Notes: generated from the letters alone by a model not told the origin. 64,000 bases of DNA from Pseudomonadota bacterium (GCA_021821195.1 JAKACT010000004.1:186001-250000); one strand, 5' to 3'. Positions 45,053 through 54,739 are shown, numbered from the stretch's first letter. Translations and numbers: made by a program.

Positions 45053-45736
45053 ATGAAGCGCCTCCTTGCCAGCCTGCTCGCCCTCGGCCTTGCCGCCGGC
45101 GGCAACATCGCCTTCGCCCAGTCCGCAGGCTACGGCCGCCATGACGGCCCCGGTTATGCCGAAGGCGACCGCTATTACGACTATGCGCGGGTGATCCGGG
45201 TCGATCCTGTGCTGGGCGGCAGCGGCTACCGCCAGGCCTATGGCAGCGATCGCCGCTGCTACGAAACCACCACCGCCGGCGGCTATGGCTACGGCGGCCG
45301 CTACGATGACTACGACGGCCGCTACGACCGTCGCTATGGCGGTTACGACGGGCGTTATGACGGCCGCAGCGGCTACGGCAGCGACACCGGGCGCAATGTC
45401 GCCACGGTGGTCGGCGGCATCGCCGGCGCGGTGCTCGGCAGCAAGGTCGGCGGCGGCAGCGGCACCTATGCGGCGGCGGCGGTGGGTTCGATGCTCGGCG
45501 GCATGGCCGGGCGCGAGATCTACGACCAGAACCAGCGCGGTCGCCGGCAGGTCGGCACCGTGCGGGTCTGCGATCCCGAGCCGGTGCGCAGTGGCTACCC
45601 GGGCTCTGGTTATCGCGATGGCGGTGCCGGTGGCTATGACGTGACCTACGAGTACAACGGCCGGCGCTACACCCGGCGCATGGACTACCACCCGGGCGAG
45701 CGTGTGCGCGTGCTGGTCGGGGTGGAGCCGCAGTAA
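45053..45736 (+). CDS. Glycine-zipper 2TM domain protein with a Tyr/Gly/Arg/Asp-rich repeat
   Basis: A 227-residue exported protein (signal peptide about 1-22, FAQ). A degenerate repeat around residues 82-108 (YDGRYDRRYGGYDGRYDGR) is followed by a glycine-zipper segment (about 120-155, VVGGIAGAVLGSKVGG and VGSMLGGMAGR), the feature of Rick_17kDa/SlyB-like outer-membrane proteins. The C-terminal part (YDVTYEYNGRRYTRRMDYHPGERVRV) is also typical of this group. It has no lipobox. It probably associates with the outer membrane. ATG at 45053 is used. A weak terminator follows. Confidence 0.85.
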   Translation: MKRLLASLLALGLAAGGNIAFAQSAGYGRHDGPGYAEGDRYYDYARVIRVDPVLGGSGYRQAYGSDRRCYETTTAGGYGYGGRYDDYDGRYDRRYGGYDGRYDGRSGYGSDTGRNVATVVGGIAGAVLGSKVGGGSGTYAAAAVGSMLGGMAGREIYDQNQRGRRQVGTVRVCDPEPVRSGYPGSGYRDGGAGGYDVTYEYNGRRYTRRMDYHPGERVRVLVGVEPQ

Positions 45737-45758
45737 GCGCCCTGGTCGCGCGCATGGA

Positions 45759-45787
45759 GAAGGGGCCTCGTGGCCCCTTCTTCGTTT
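45759..45787 (+). terminator. Probable terminator after the glycine-zipper gene
   Basis: A perfect 9-bp stem, GAAGGGGCC against GGCCCCTTC, with loop TCGT, followed by TTCGTTT. The T run is interrupted, so efficiency is uncertain. Confidence 0.6.
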
Positions 45788-45823
45788 GCGCCGGCCTCGT
45801 TGACGCCGGCGATGGGATGCGCC

Positions 45824-46438
45824 TCAGCGCGGGGTCGCAGCGACCTCGGGGCGGCGGCTGGCGTGGCGCGGCACGCCCTGTTCGTCCAGCAGGTGCTCGA
45901 TGCGGCTGAACACCTCCGCGCGCGAAAAGGGTTTCTTCATGAAATCGTCGGCGCCGATGCGCTGCACGTAGAACTGCTCCGTGGCCTGGGCGTTGCCACT
46001 GATCATGATGATCGGCACGTCGCGGGTCGCCTCGTCGCGCCGGAGTTTGCGCAGCGCGCTAAACCCGTCGATGCCGGGCAGCACGATGTCGAGGAAGATC
46101 AGGTCGGGGCGCTCGCGGTGGGCGATCTCCAGCGCGCTCTCGCCGTCGTAGGCCACCAGCACTTCGAAATGGTTCTGCACCAGCATCCGCTTGAGCAGGG
46201 CGACGATGGTGGGCGAATCGTCGACCACCAGGATGCGGGTGCCGGGGCGGGCATTGCGGCGTTCACGCTCGCGCCGCTCGAGCACGCCGCCGTGCGCGGC
46301 TTCGTCATCGCCAGCATTGGCCTGTGGCTGCGCCGGAGGTTCCGTGGCCGGCGAAGTGCGCCTTGCCTCGGTGGTCGGCGCCGCGGCCGACCCGCCCGCC
46401 GGCGGGCGGATGCGCTTGAACAGGTCGAAAAATCCCAC
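45824..46438 (-). CDS. Single-domain response regulator
   Basis: A 204-residue protein with an unusual N-terminal extension (about 1-65, Pro/Ala/Arg-rich) and one receiver domain (about 66-190). The acidic pocket is D73-D74, the phosphoacceptor is D117 (LIFLDIVLPG), and the conserved lysine is in MKKPFS. There is no output domain, so it acts by binding a partner, as PilH or CheY-like proteins do. The start is GTG at 46436-46438 (GFFDLFKRIR). No kinase gene is adjacent. Confidence 0.88.
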   Translation of the reverse strand: MGFFDLFKRIRPPAGGSAAAPTTEARRTSPATEPPAQPQANAGDDEAAHGGVLERRERERRNARPGTRILVVDDSPTIVALLKRMLVQNHFEVLVAYDGESALEIAHRERPDLIFLDIVLPGIDGFSALRKLRRDEATRDVPIIMISGNAQATEQFYVQRIGADDFMKKPFSRAEVFSRIEHLLDEQGVPRHASRRPEVAATPR

Positions 46439-46490
46439 GCGTCGGCTTCCCCAGGTTGTCCCCAGGGCATCTTACCGTGAACCCGCCGGG

Positions 46491-47381
46491 TCAACGGCGG
46501 GCGTGGGCGTCCTCGGCCAGCGCGCGCAGGGCGAACAGCCGCGCCACCTTGCCCCAGGCCAGCGCGCCGGCCATGGCGCAGCCCAGCAGCAGCGCCAGCA
46601 GGAATCCAGCCATGCCGCTGGCATCCACGCGCTGGCGCAGGGCCAGCAGCCCGGCCGCCAGCGCGAGCGCCAGCACGGTTGGCAGCGCATAGGCCGAGAG
46701 CACAGCGATCGGCCGCCGGCACAGCAGCTTGGTGCCGCGCCACCAGGCCTTGAAGGCCGAGCGTAGGCGGGCGTCGGCGGCCAGCCAACCGCGGCCGGCT
46801 TCGATGCCGGCGTGGGCGAGCAGCAGCAGGAGGCCGCCTACGGCCAGCGCGATGTTGCGGCCATGCTCCACGTCGGTGGCGAGGATGGCGTGTTCGTGGG
46901 CCTTCTCGTTGAAGCCGACCGCGCCCATCAGGATCGCCGCGGCCACGCCCAGCGGGATCAGCGACCACAGCAGCAGGCGCAGCATCGGGCCGTAGTCGCC
47001 GATGCCGCCGCGCAGCAGGTCGCCGAACCCCAGCGGCGTGCGGCTGCGCGCCGCGGCCACGGTGGCGCCGGCCAGCAGTGGCGACAGCAGCAACATCAGC
47101 AGGGTGCTGGCCCACAGGCTCGTGGACAGCACGCCCATCGGCGTGGTGCGGGCGGTCAGCGCCTCCATCAGCAGCCCCGGGGCGCGGCCTTCGGCGATCG
47201 CCGGGGCCTGCATGGCGTGGTCCAGCACATTGCCCAGCCAGTTCCAGGCGGGCAGGGCGCCGACCAGCGCGCACAGCAGGGTGGCGCCGATCCACAGCAA
47301 CAGCAGGCGCCACTGCAGGGCGCCTGCGAGGGCGCCTGGAACGGAGGTACGGGCGCGGAGCGGACGATTGATCGTGTTCAT
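46491..47381 (-). CDS. Polytopic membrane protein of unknown function
   Basis: A 296-residue protein I do not recognise, with about six hydrophobic segments (about 24-46, 88-110, 132-158, 174-190, 222-246, 254-275) and a basic cytosolic N terminus. It starts 9 bases after the M1 aminopeptidase gene on the same strand, so the two are surely co-transcribed and may work together. No transporter signature is seen. Confidence 0.78.
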   Translation of the reverse strand: MNTINRPLRARTSVPGALAGALQWRLLLLWIGATLLCALVGALPAWNWLGNVLDHAMQAPAIAEGRAPGLLMEALTARTTPMGVLSTSLWASTLLMLLLSPLLAGATVAAARSRTPLGFGDLLRGGIGDYGPMLRLLLWSLIPLGVAAAILMGAVGFNEKAHEHAILATDVEHGRNIALAVGGLLLLLAHAGIEAGRGWLAADARLRSAFKAWWRGTKLLCRRPIAVLSAYALPTVLALALAAGLLALRQRVDASGMAGFLLALLLGCAMAGALAWGKVARLFALRALAEDAHARR

Positions 47382-47390
47382 CGGGGCGCC

Positions 47391-49589
47391 TCAGACGGTG
47401 GCCAGCAGGGCAAGGAAGGACTGCAGCAGCGCGGCGAAATCACCGAACCAGCGGCGCGAGGCGGCGGGCTGTGCTTCGAGCGTGCGGCTGTCGTTGAGCT
47501 TGTTGGCGTCCATCCACAGCAGGTGGTCGGGATCCAGCTCGGCGGAGACCGCCTTGGCGCGGGTGGTCACCACGACGCGCTGCCAGCTTTCCTGCGAAGC
47601 CACCGGGAAATCACGGTGGCTGCCGTCGGCGAAGCGGATGCGCAGCACCTGCGGCGGCTTGGCTGCGTCGCGCCGTACCACCACCACGGTGCGGTACGGG
47701 AACGCGCCCTGGCCGGCCTTGGCATCCGGGTGCTTGTCCTTCCAGGCCTTGCGGTGCTTCTCGATCGCCTTGTCGATGGCCTTGCTGCCCACCAGTACCT
47801 GCCGGCCCTTGTATTCGTAGTAGCCGGGCAGCGGCAGCACTTCGTTGCTGGACAGGCTTTCCACCCGGTCGTCGGTGCGGCCGGTGCCGTAGATGTAGGC
47901 ATCGAACGCCGCATTGACGATCGCCGGCTTGCCGGTCCCTTCGGCCAGCGTGTCGCGCAAGTCGGCTAGCGACGGATGGCGGAACTTCCAGCGCTCGTAG
48001 TACAGCTTCATCGCGCGTTCCATCGCCGGGGTGCCGACCAGCGCCTCGATCTGGCGCATGGTGGTGGCGGTGCGCGAATAGACGGTGTTGTAGCTGCCGC
48101 TGGACAGGCGCGTCCACGAGTTGCGGCCCAGCGGGTCCGCTGGGTCGGCCAGGCTGGCGCCCAGGCGCTCCATCTGGAACGGCGGGATGCGGAAACCGAT
48201 GTTGAACCAGCGGGTCCAGGGCATCTCCAGCGCCAGGTCCTGCTTGCGGCCGGTCATCATCCGCTGGTCCCAGTACTCGTTCATGCCCTCGTCGAGCATC
48301 GGTTCCTCGAACTCGTTCGAACCCAGGATGCCGTAGAAGTAGCCATGGCCGAACTCGTGCACGGTCACGAAGTCCAGCATCCAGCGGCCGATGCTGCCGG
48401 GCGCCACCATGGTGGTGCTGTCGGCGGTGAAGAACGTCGGGTACTCCATCCCGCCGGCTTCCTTGGCGCCGTAGGGCGGCACCACCGCGGTCGCCGTCCG
48501 GTACGGATACGGGCCGAGCGTCTTCGAGAAGTAGTCCAGCGAATCGATGGTCGCCTGCAGGACGGGTTCCGCGTTGCTTTCGTATTCCGGGGTGTAGAGC
48601 ACCTTGACCTCGACCGGGCCCAGCGGGCCGTTCCAGGTCTTCACCAGCGGCTTGGCATAGCGCTTGTCCGCGGTCCAGGCGAAGTCATGCACGTCGTGCT
48701 GGACGTAACGGTGGGTGACCTTGCCGCCGCGTTCGGCCGGCTTGCCGGTGAGCTGGCCGGTGGCGCCGACGGTGTAGTCCTTCGGCACGGTGATGCGCAC
48801 GTCATAGCTGCCGTAGTCGGCATAGAACTCGCTGTGCAGGTGGAACTCGTGCGCGTTCCAGCGCGGCGCGGTGGCGCCGCGCTCGCCCGGCAGTTCCAGC
48901 ACGCCGATCTTCGGGAACCACTGCGCGATCAGGTGGAAGCTGCCGTAATAGCCGGTGCGGGCCACCACCCGCGGCAGCTGGTCGAAGAAGTCGATATCCA
49001 GGGTGGTGGTCGCGCCCGGCGCCACCGGCTGCGGCAGGTCGATCCGGACCACGCTGCGATCGGTCTTGGGGCCGTTGTCGGGCTGCACGAACGTCCACTT
49101 CGCCGGCTGGCCGCCCTGCGCCACCTTGTCCAGGCGGATGTAGCCGTATTCGCCGTCCCTGGTGGCGACGTTGCTGCGGAAGCCCTGCTCGCTGGCCCGC
49201 TGCTCGGCCATGAAGGTGCTGCCCGGGCCCTCGAAGGCGTTGAGGTACAGGTGCACGTACACGCTGCACACCGGCTGCGCGCTGCGGTTGCGCCAGGCCA
49301 GCCGTTGCTTGCCGCGCAGGGTGTGCTTGGCGGGGTCCAGCTCGGCGTCGATCGAATACGAGACCACGCGGTCGGACAGGGTGGCGGCGTCGGCCCGGCG
49401 CGGGCCGCCCCAGGCGTCCGCTGCGCTGGGCGTGCGCACCGCGCCGGCGTCGGGTGCAGCCATCGGGATGGCGGGGCAGGCGGTGGCCGGCGCGGCGGGC
49501 GCCACCGTGGCAGGGGTCTTGGCCAGCAGGGGAATCGATGACAGCGCAAGCAAGGTGGACAGGGCGACTGATACCCGGTGGCTGTGCAT
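47391..49589 (-). CDS. M1 family aminopeptidase
   Basis: A 732-residue exported zinc aminopeptidase. After a signal peptide (about 1-23) come the N-terminal beta-sandwich domain, the substrate-recognition motif GGMEYP (379-384) and the zinc site HEFGH (411-415) with E434 18 residues after the second histidine. The C-terminal part (about 560-732) is not the usual ERAP-like superhelix and is of unknown role. The protein is probably periplasmic. The ATG at 49587-49589 gives the signal peptide. Expression is coupled to the membrane protein gene 9 bases downstream. Confidence 0.93.
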   Translation of the reverse strand: MHSHRVSVALSTLLALSSIPLLAKTPATVAPAAPATACPAIPMAAPDAGAVRTPSAADAWGGPRRADAATLSDRVVSYSIDAELDPAKHTLRGKQRLAWRNRSAQPVCSVYVHLYLNAFEGPGSTFMAEQRASEQGFRSNVATRDGEYGYIRLDKVAQGGQPAKWTFVQPDNGPKTDRSVVRIDLPQPVAPGATTTLDIDFFDQLPRVVARTGYYGSFHLIAQWFPKIGVLELPGERGATAPRWNAHEFHLHSEFYADYGSYDVRITVPKDYTVGATGQLTGKPAERGGKVTHRYVQHDVHDFAWTADKRYAKPLVKTWNGPLGPVEVKVLYTPEYESNAEPVLQATIDSLDYFSKTLGPYPYRTATAVVPPYGAKEAGGMEYPTFFTADSTTMVAPGSIGRWMLDFVTVHEFGHGYFYGILGSNEFEEPMLDEGMNEYWDQRMMTGRKQDLALEMPWTRWFNIGFRIPPFQMERLGASLADPADPLGRNSWTRLSSGSYNTVYSRTATTMRQIEALVGTPAMERAMKLYYERWKFRHPSLADLRDTLAEGTGKPAIVNAAFDAYIYGTGRTDDRVESLSSNEVLPLPGYYEYKGRQVLVGSKAIDKAIEKHRKAWKDKHPDAKAGQGAFPYRTVVVVRRDAAKPPQVLRIRFADGSHRDFPVASQESWQRVVVTTRAKAVSAELDPDHLLWMDANKLNDSRTLEAQPAASRRWFGDFAALLQSFLALLATV

Positions 49590-49687
49590 GGGTTCTCCGG
49601 CGGAATGCGGGCAAAGTTGCCGCCACGATGTGCGAAGCGCCGGGACGTGGCAACATGCCGGTAGTCACGGCCGACGGGGAGGCAGGC

Positions 49688-50041
49688 ATGACGATCCACC
49701 AGGGCAGCTGCCACTGCGGCGCCATCGCGTTCACCGTTGAAGGCCCGATCGAGGCGGCCATCGACTGCAACTGCTCGCTGTGCCGTCGCCGCGGCGGCCT
49801 GCTGGCGTTCTTCCCGCGCGAGGCGCTGGTGCTGCGCACGCCGGAAACCGACATGGCGACTTACACCTTCAACACCCATGCCATCCACCACCACTTCTGC
49901 CCGACGTGCGGCGTGGCACCTTTCAGCGAGGGCATTGATCCGCGCAGCGGCGAGGCGATGGCGGCGGTCAACCTGCGCTGCCTGCCGGACCTCGACCTGT
50001 CGTCGCTGAAGGTCACCGCCTACGACGGCGCAAGCCGCTGA
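49688..50041 (+). CDS. GFA/CENP-V family zinc protein
   Basis: A 117-residue protein of the glutathione-dependent formaldehyde-activating (GFA) family. Its zinc-binding cysteines are arranged as SCHC (8, 10), CNCSLC (27, 29, 32) and CPTC (71, 74). Most members have no proven enzymatic role. It is cytosolic. The ATG at 49688 is preceded by GGGGAGGCAGG. It lies 99 bases from the divergent M1 gene and 39 bases before the sulfotransferase gene. Confidence 0.9.
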   Translation: MTIHQGSCHCGAIAFTVEGPIEAAIDCNCSLCRRRGGLLAFFPREALVLRTPETDMATYTFNTHAIHHHFCPTCGVAPFSEGIDPRSGEAMAAVNLRCLPDLDLSSLKVTAYDGASR

Positions 50042-50080
50042 CGTGCAGGGACGGGCGACGGACATGGGACGGGGACGCGC

Positions 50081-52126
50081 ATGCAGACCATGACCGCCCC
50101 GGCACCGACCGCCGACGTCGAGCGCGCGCTGGCGAACGCCCTGCAGCTGCTGGCCGCCGACCCCGCGTTGGCCGCGGAGCAGGCCCGCGAGGTGCTGGCG
50201 GTGGCGCCCGGGCATCCCGCTGCCGAACTGCTGCTGGGCATGGCCGATACCGCACGCGGCGATTTCGACGCCGCGCTGCAGCGGCTCGACCGGTTGGCAC
50301 GCGCGCAGCCGCGCTCGGCGATGACCTGGCTGGAACTGGCGCGCGCGCGCATCGGCGCTGGCCGGCGGGTGGACGCGTTGGCCTGCGCCGAACGCGCGGT
50401 GGCGCTGCAGCCGGCCCTGCCCGGTGCGTGGCTGGCGCTGGCCGACCTGCGCTTCGCCGCCGGGGACGAGGACGGCGCCAATGCCGCCTATCTCCAGCAT
50501 GTGCGCCACAGCGCACGCGATCCCGCGCTGATGGCGGCCGCCGACGCGCTGGCGCGTGGCGACTTGCCCGAGGCCGAGACCCGCCTGCGCGCGCGGCTGG
50601 CCCGCCAGCCCGGCGACGTGGCGGCGCTGCGGATGCTGGCCGAGCTGGCGGTGCGGCTGGGTCGCAATGAAGAGGCCGCGCTGCTGCTGGAACATGCGCT
50701 GGAGCGCGCGCCCGGCTTCGATGCCGCGCGCCAGAACTACGCCGCCGTGCTCAACCGCGGCAACCGCCACGCCGAGGCGCTGGCCGAGATCGACCGCCTG
50801 CTGGAGCGCGATCCCGGCAACCAGCCGCTGCGCAACATGCGCGCGGTGGTGCTGGGCAAGCTGGGCGACTTCGACGGCGCGATCGCCACCTACGAGGCCG
50901 TGCTGGCGCGCGCGCCGGGGCAGTGGCAGGTCTGGCTGGGCTATGGCCATGCGCTCAAGACCGCCAACCGCACCGCCGACGCGGTGGCCGCGTACCGCCG
51001 CGCGATCGCGCTGAAGCCGGGTTTCGGCGGCGCATGGTGGAGCCTGGCCAACCTCAAGACGGTGCGCTTCGATGCCGCCGACATCGAGGCGATGCGCGCG
51101 CAGCTGCGCCGCGATGACCTCGACGACGACGCCCGCCTGCATTTCGAGTTCGCGCTCGGCAAGGCGCTGGAAGATGCCGGCGACCACGGCGAGGCGTTCG
51201 GCCACTACGCCCGCGGCAACGCGCTGCGGCGCAGCCAGCTGCCCTATGACGCCGCGCTGGGGCGCGAGCGCACGCGCCGAGCCATCCGCACCTATAGCCG
51301 GGATTTCTTCGCCGAGCGCGAAGGCGCGGGCTGCACGGCCCCGGATCCGATCTTCGTGGTCGGCATGCCGCGCGCCGGCTCCACCCTGGTCGAGCAGATC
51401 CTCTCCAGCCACCCGCGGGTGGAAGGCACGATGGAGCTGCCGGCGCTGATCGCGATCACCCGCGAGCTGCGCCAGCGCGACGGCAATCCGGAGACCACCT
51501 CCTATCACGACGTGCTGGCCGGGCTGGACCGCGCCGAGCTGGAAGCGCTGGGCCGGGACTACCTGCGCCGGGCGCAGCCGCACCGGCGCGAGGGGCGGCC
51601 GCTGTTCATCGACAAGATGCCGAACAACTTCGCCCACGTCGGCCTGGTCCAGGCGATCCTGCCGAACGCGAAGATCATCGATGCGCGCCGGCACCCGCTG
51701 GCCTGCTGCTTCTCCAACTTCAAGCAGCATTTCGCCCGCGGCCAGGCCTTCAGCTACGGCCTGGCCGACATGGGCCACTACTACGCCGACTACGTGGCGC
51801 TGATGGCGCACTTCGACGAAGTGCTGCCGGGCCGCGTCCACCGCGTGATCTACGAGGACATGGTGGCCGACACCGAGGCGCAGGTGCGCGCGCTGCTGGA
51901 CTACTGCGGGCTGGAGTTCGACGCGCGCTGCCTGCGCTTTTTCGAGAACGAGCGGGCGGTGCGCACCGCCAGTTCCGAACAGGTGCGCCGGCCGATCTAC
52001 CGCGAGGGGCTGGACCAGTGGCGGCATTTCGCGCCGTGGCTGGGCCCGCTGGAAGAAGCACTGGGGCCGGTACTGGCCCGTTATCCGGCCGTGCCGCCGG
52101 CGGAGGAGTTGCCGGCCCGGCGCTGA
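50081..52126 (+). CDS. TPR repeat-containing sulfotransferase family protein
   Basis: A 681-residue fusion. The N-terminal part (about 10-340) is a series of TPR-like helical repeats. The C-terminal part (about 420-640) is a sulfotransferase fold: the phosphate loop for PAPS is FVVGMPRAGSTLVEQIL (about 424-440), and the 3'-phosphate site is IIDARRHPLACCFSNF. This architecture resembles tyrosyl-protein or polysaccharide sulfotransferases of proteobacteria; the acceptor is unknown. No signal peptide is present, so it is probably cytosolic. It precedes the TonB-dependent receptor by 84 bases. Confidence 0.92.
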   Translation: MQTMTAPAPTADVERALANALQLLAADPALAAEQAREVLAVAPGHPAAELLLGMADTARGDFDAALQRLDRLARAQPRSAMTWLELARARIGAGRRVDALACAERAVALQPALPGAWLALADLRFAAGDEDGANAAYLQHVRHSARDPALMAAADALARGDLPEAETRLRARLARQPGDVAALRMLAELAVRLGRNEEAALLLEHALERAPGFDAARQNYAAVLNRGNRHAEALAEIDRLLERDPGNQPLRNMRAVVLGKLGDFDGAIATYEAVLARAPGQWQVWLGYGHALKTANRTADAVAAYRRAIALKPGFGGAWWSLANLKTVRFDAADIEAMRAQLRRDDLDDDARLHFEFALGKALEDAGDHGEAFGHYARGNALRRSQLPYDAALGRERTRRAIRTYSRDFFAEREGAGCTAPDPIFVVGMPRAGSTLVEQILSSHPRVEGTMELPALIAITRELRQRDGNPETTSYHDVLAGLDRAELEALGRDYLRRAQPHRREGRPLFIDKMPNNFAHVGLVQAILPNAKIIDARRHPLACCFSNFKQHFARGQAFSYGLADMGHYYADYVALMAHFDEVLPGRVHRVIYEDMVADTEAQVRALLDYCGLEFDARCLRFFENERAVRTASSEQVRRPIYREGLDQWRHFAPWLGPLEEALGPVLARYPAVPPAEELPARR

Positions 52127-52210
52127 GGGTGCGTCATCGGTCGAGCGGCCAGGGGGGCCGCGGAACCGCACAACAACAATTCGAGTGCCACAACTGGAGG
52201 GGAGTCCACG

Positions 52211-54739
52211 ATGCAAGCAGACAAACGCAGTCGCCGGCGCAACGGCGACACAGGCCGCAGTTTCCGCAGGATCCCGCTGGCCGCCGCAGTGGCGCTGGCG
52301 TTCGCCGCGCCGGCATGGGCGCAGGAGGCCGCACCGCCGCAGAAGGACCGCGAGGCGCGCACCCTCGACACCGTCACGGTGACCGCGCAGAAGCGCGAGG
52401 AGAATCTGCAGAAGGTGCCGATCAGCCTGCAGGTGCTGGGCAATTCCCAGCTCGAGCAGCAGAACGTCGCCTCGTTCGCCGACTACGCCAAGATGATCCC
52501 CAGCCTGAGCTATGGCACCGCCGGCGGCGGCGTGTTCTCCGGGCCGGGCTTCGTGCAGGTGTACATGCGCGGCGTGGCCAGCGGCGGCGACGGCAACCAT
52601 TCCGGCTCCCAGCCCAGCGTGGGCATGTACCTGGACGAGCAGCCGATCACCACCATCCAGGGTGCGCTCGACATCCACATGTACGACATCGACCGGGTCG
52701 AGGCGCTGGCCGGTCCGCAGGGCACGCTGTACGGCGCCAGCTCGCAGTCGGGCACGGTGCGCATCATCACCCGCAAGCCTGATCCGTCCGGGTTCTCGGC
52801 CGGCGCCGCGATGGAGGTCAATGCCATCGACGGCGGCGGCATCGGCCACGTGCTGGAAGGCTTCGTCAACCTGCCGATCAAGGAAAACACCGCCGCGGTG
52901 CGGCTGGTCGGTTGGCAAAAGCACGACGCCGGCTACGTCGACAATCTGTACGGCACCCGCACCTACCCGACCTCGGGCATCGTCGACGACAACGCCGACC
53001 TGGCCGAGAAGAACTACAACACCGCCGACACTGTCGGCATGCGCGCGGCGCTGCGCTTCGACATCAACGACCGCTGGACCATCACCCCGCACGTCATCGC
53101 GCAGAAGCAGAAGGCCTACGGCAGCGCCGGCATCGACCCGCTGGTGGGCAGCGCCGCCGCCGGCTACGACGCCGCCAGCGGCGAGATGGCGGTCAAGCAC
53201 TTCTACCCGGAGTTCTCGGACGACCGCTGGTACCAGGCGGCGATGACGGTGGAAGGCAAGATCGGCAACTTCGACCTGACCTACGTGTTCTCGCACCTCA
53301 AGCGCGACGTCGATTCCGCGTCCGACTACAGCGACTACGGTTACTGGTACGACGCGCTGGCCGGTTACGGCGCCTACTTCTACGACGACAACGGCGACCT
53401 GATCAACCCGGCCCAGCACATCGATGCCAAGGACGGTTACAAGCGCACCAGCCACGAGCTGCGCATCGCCTCGCCGCAGGACAACCGGGTGCGGGTGGTG
53501 GCAGGCCTGTTCTGGCAGCAGCAGAGCCATGACATCGAGCAGCGCTACCGCATCGACGGGCTGGCAAGCGACCTGTCGGTCAGCGGTTGGCCGGACACGA
53601 TCTGGCTGACCCAGCAGGATCGCCGCGACCGCGACCAGGCGGTGTTCGGCCAGGTCAGCTTCGATGCGACCGACAAGCTCGAACTGACGGCGGGCGGTCG
53701 CTGGTTCCGTTCCGAGAACGGGCTGAAGGGCTACTTCGGGTTCGCCAACGGCTATTCCTCTGGCAGCGGCCTGGATCCGGCCGATCGCTATGGCGAGGCC
53801 GGCTGCCTGGCGCAGTACGGTGCGCCCTCGAATTGGGTGCCGTACGACGGCGCGCCGTGCAAGGTGGTGGACAAGCGGGTCAAGGAAAACGACGCCACCT
53901 ACCGGCTCAACGCCACCTGGAAGATCGACGACAAGAAGCTGGTCTACGCGACCTGGTCGCAGGGCTACCGGCCCGGCGGCATCAACCGTCGCGGCACGCT
54001 GCCGCCGTACGTGTCGGACTTCCTGACCAACTACGAGGCCGGCTGGAAGACCTCGTGGGCGGGCGGCACGCTGATCTTCAACGGCGCGGTGTTCCGCGAG
54101 AACTGGAAGGACTTCCAGTTCTCCTACCTCGGCCAGAACGGCCTGACCGAGATCCGCAACGCCAACCAGGCCCGCATCGATGGCATGGAGCTGGACCTGA
54201 GCTGGGCGGCCACCTACAACCTGCAGTTCACCGGCAGCTTCGCCTGGTACGACGCCAAGCTGACCCAGAACTATTGCGGCGCGGCGTCGCCGATTACCGG
54301 CGAAATCATCGTCGATTGTCCGCCGGGCAGCGTGGTCGATGGCGTTTCCTTCCCAGATGGTCCGCAGGCCGCCGCCGGCACCTCGCTGCCGGTGACGCCG
54401 CGCTTCAAGGGCGCGCTGAGCGCCCGCTACAGCTTCGAGCTGGGCGCGGGCGAAGCGTACTGGCAGGCCTCGCTGTCGCACGCGGGCAAGCGGCGGGTGG
54501 ATATGCGCACGAAGGAGACCGCATTCCTGGGTTATCTCGACGGTTACACGCTGGTCGACCTGTCGACGGGTTGGCGCAAGGACAGTTGGTCGGTGGACCT
54601 GTTCCTGAAGAACGCCTTCGACGAGCGCGCGCAGATGAGCCGGTTCGCCCAGTGCGCCGCGCTGACCTGCGGCGAGGAGCCCTACACCGTGATCGCGCAG
54701 CCGCGCACGTTCGGGGTGCGGGTCAGCAAGGAGTTCTGA
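52211..54739 (+). CDS. TonB-dependent receptor
   Basis: An 842-residue outer-membrane transporter. The signal peptide ends at AWA-QE (37/38) and a TonB box-like DTVTVTAQ follows at 53-60. The plug domain runs about 65-190 (VPISLQVL, YMRGV, GPQGTLYGASSQSGTVRI), and a 22-strand barrel ends in GVRVSKEF with a terminal phenylalanine. It belongs to the large class with VTVTAQKREE starts that serve varied substrates in Xanthomonadaceae and sphingomonads. Substrate unknown. A long Arg-rich n-region precedes the hydrophobic core. A terminator follows. Confidence 0.94.
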   Translation: MQADKRSRRRNGDTGRSFRRIPLAAAVALAFAAPAWAQEAAPPQKDREARTLDTVTVTAQKREENLQKVPISLQVLGNSQLEQQNVASFADYAKMIPSLSYGTAGGGVFSGPGFVQVYMRGVASGGDGNHSGSQPSVGMYLDEQPITTIQGALDIHMYDIDRVEALAGPQGTLYGASSQSGTVRIITRKPDPSGFSAGAAMEVNAIDGGGIGHVLEGFVNLPIKENTAAVRLVGWQKHDAGYVDNLYGTRTYPTSGIVDDNADLAEKNYNTADTVGMRAALRFDINDRWTITPHVIAQKQKAYGSAGIDPLVGSAAAGYDAASGEMAVKHFYPEFSDDRWYQAAMTVEGKIGNFDLTYVFSHLKRDVDSASDYSDYGYWYDALAGYGAYFYDDNGDLINPAQHIDAKDGYKRTSHELRIASPQDNRVRVVAGLFWQQQSHDIEQRYRIDGLASDLSVSGWPDTIWLTQQDRRDRDQAVFGQVSFDATDKLELTAGGRWFRSENGLKGYFGFANGYSSGSGLDPADRYGEAGCLAQYGAPSNWVPYDGAPCKVVDKRVKENDATYRLNATWKIDDKKLVYATWSQGYRPGGINRRGTLPPYVSDFLTNYEAGWKTSWAGGTLIFNGAVFRENWKDFQFSYLGQNGLTEIRNANQARIDGMELDLSWAATYNLQFTGSFAWYDAKLTQNYCGAASPITGEIIVDCPPGSVVDGVSFPDGPQAAAGTSLPVTPRFKGALSARYSFELGAGEAYWQASLSHAGKRRVDMRTKETAFLGYLDGYTLVDLSTGWRKDSWSVDLFLKNAFDERAQMSRFAQCAALTCGEEPYTVIAQPRTFGVRVSKEF

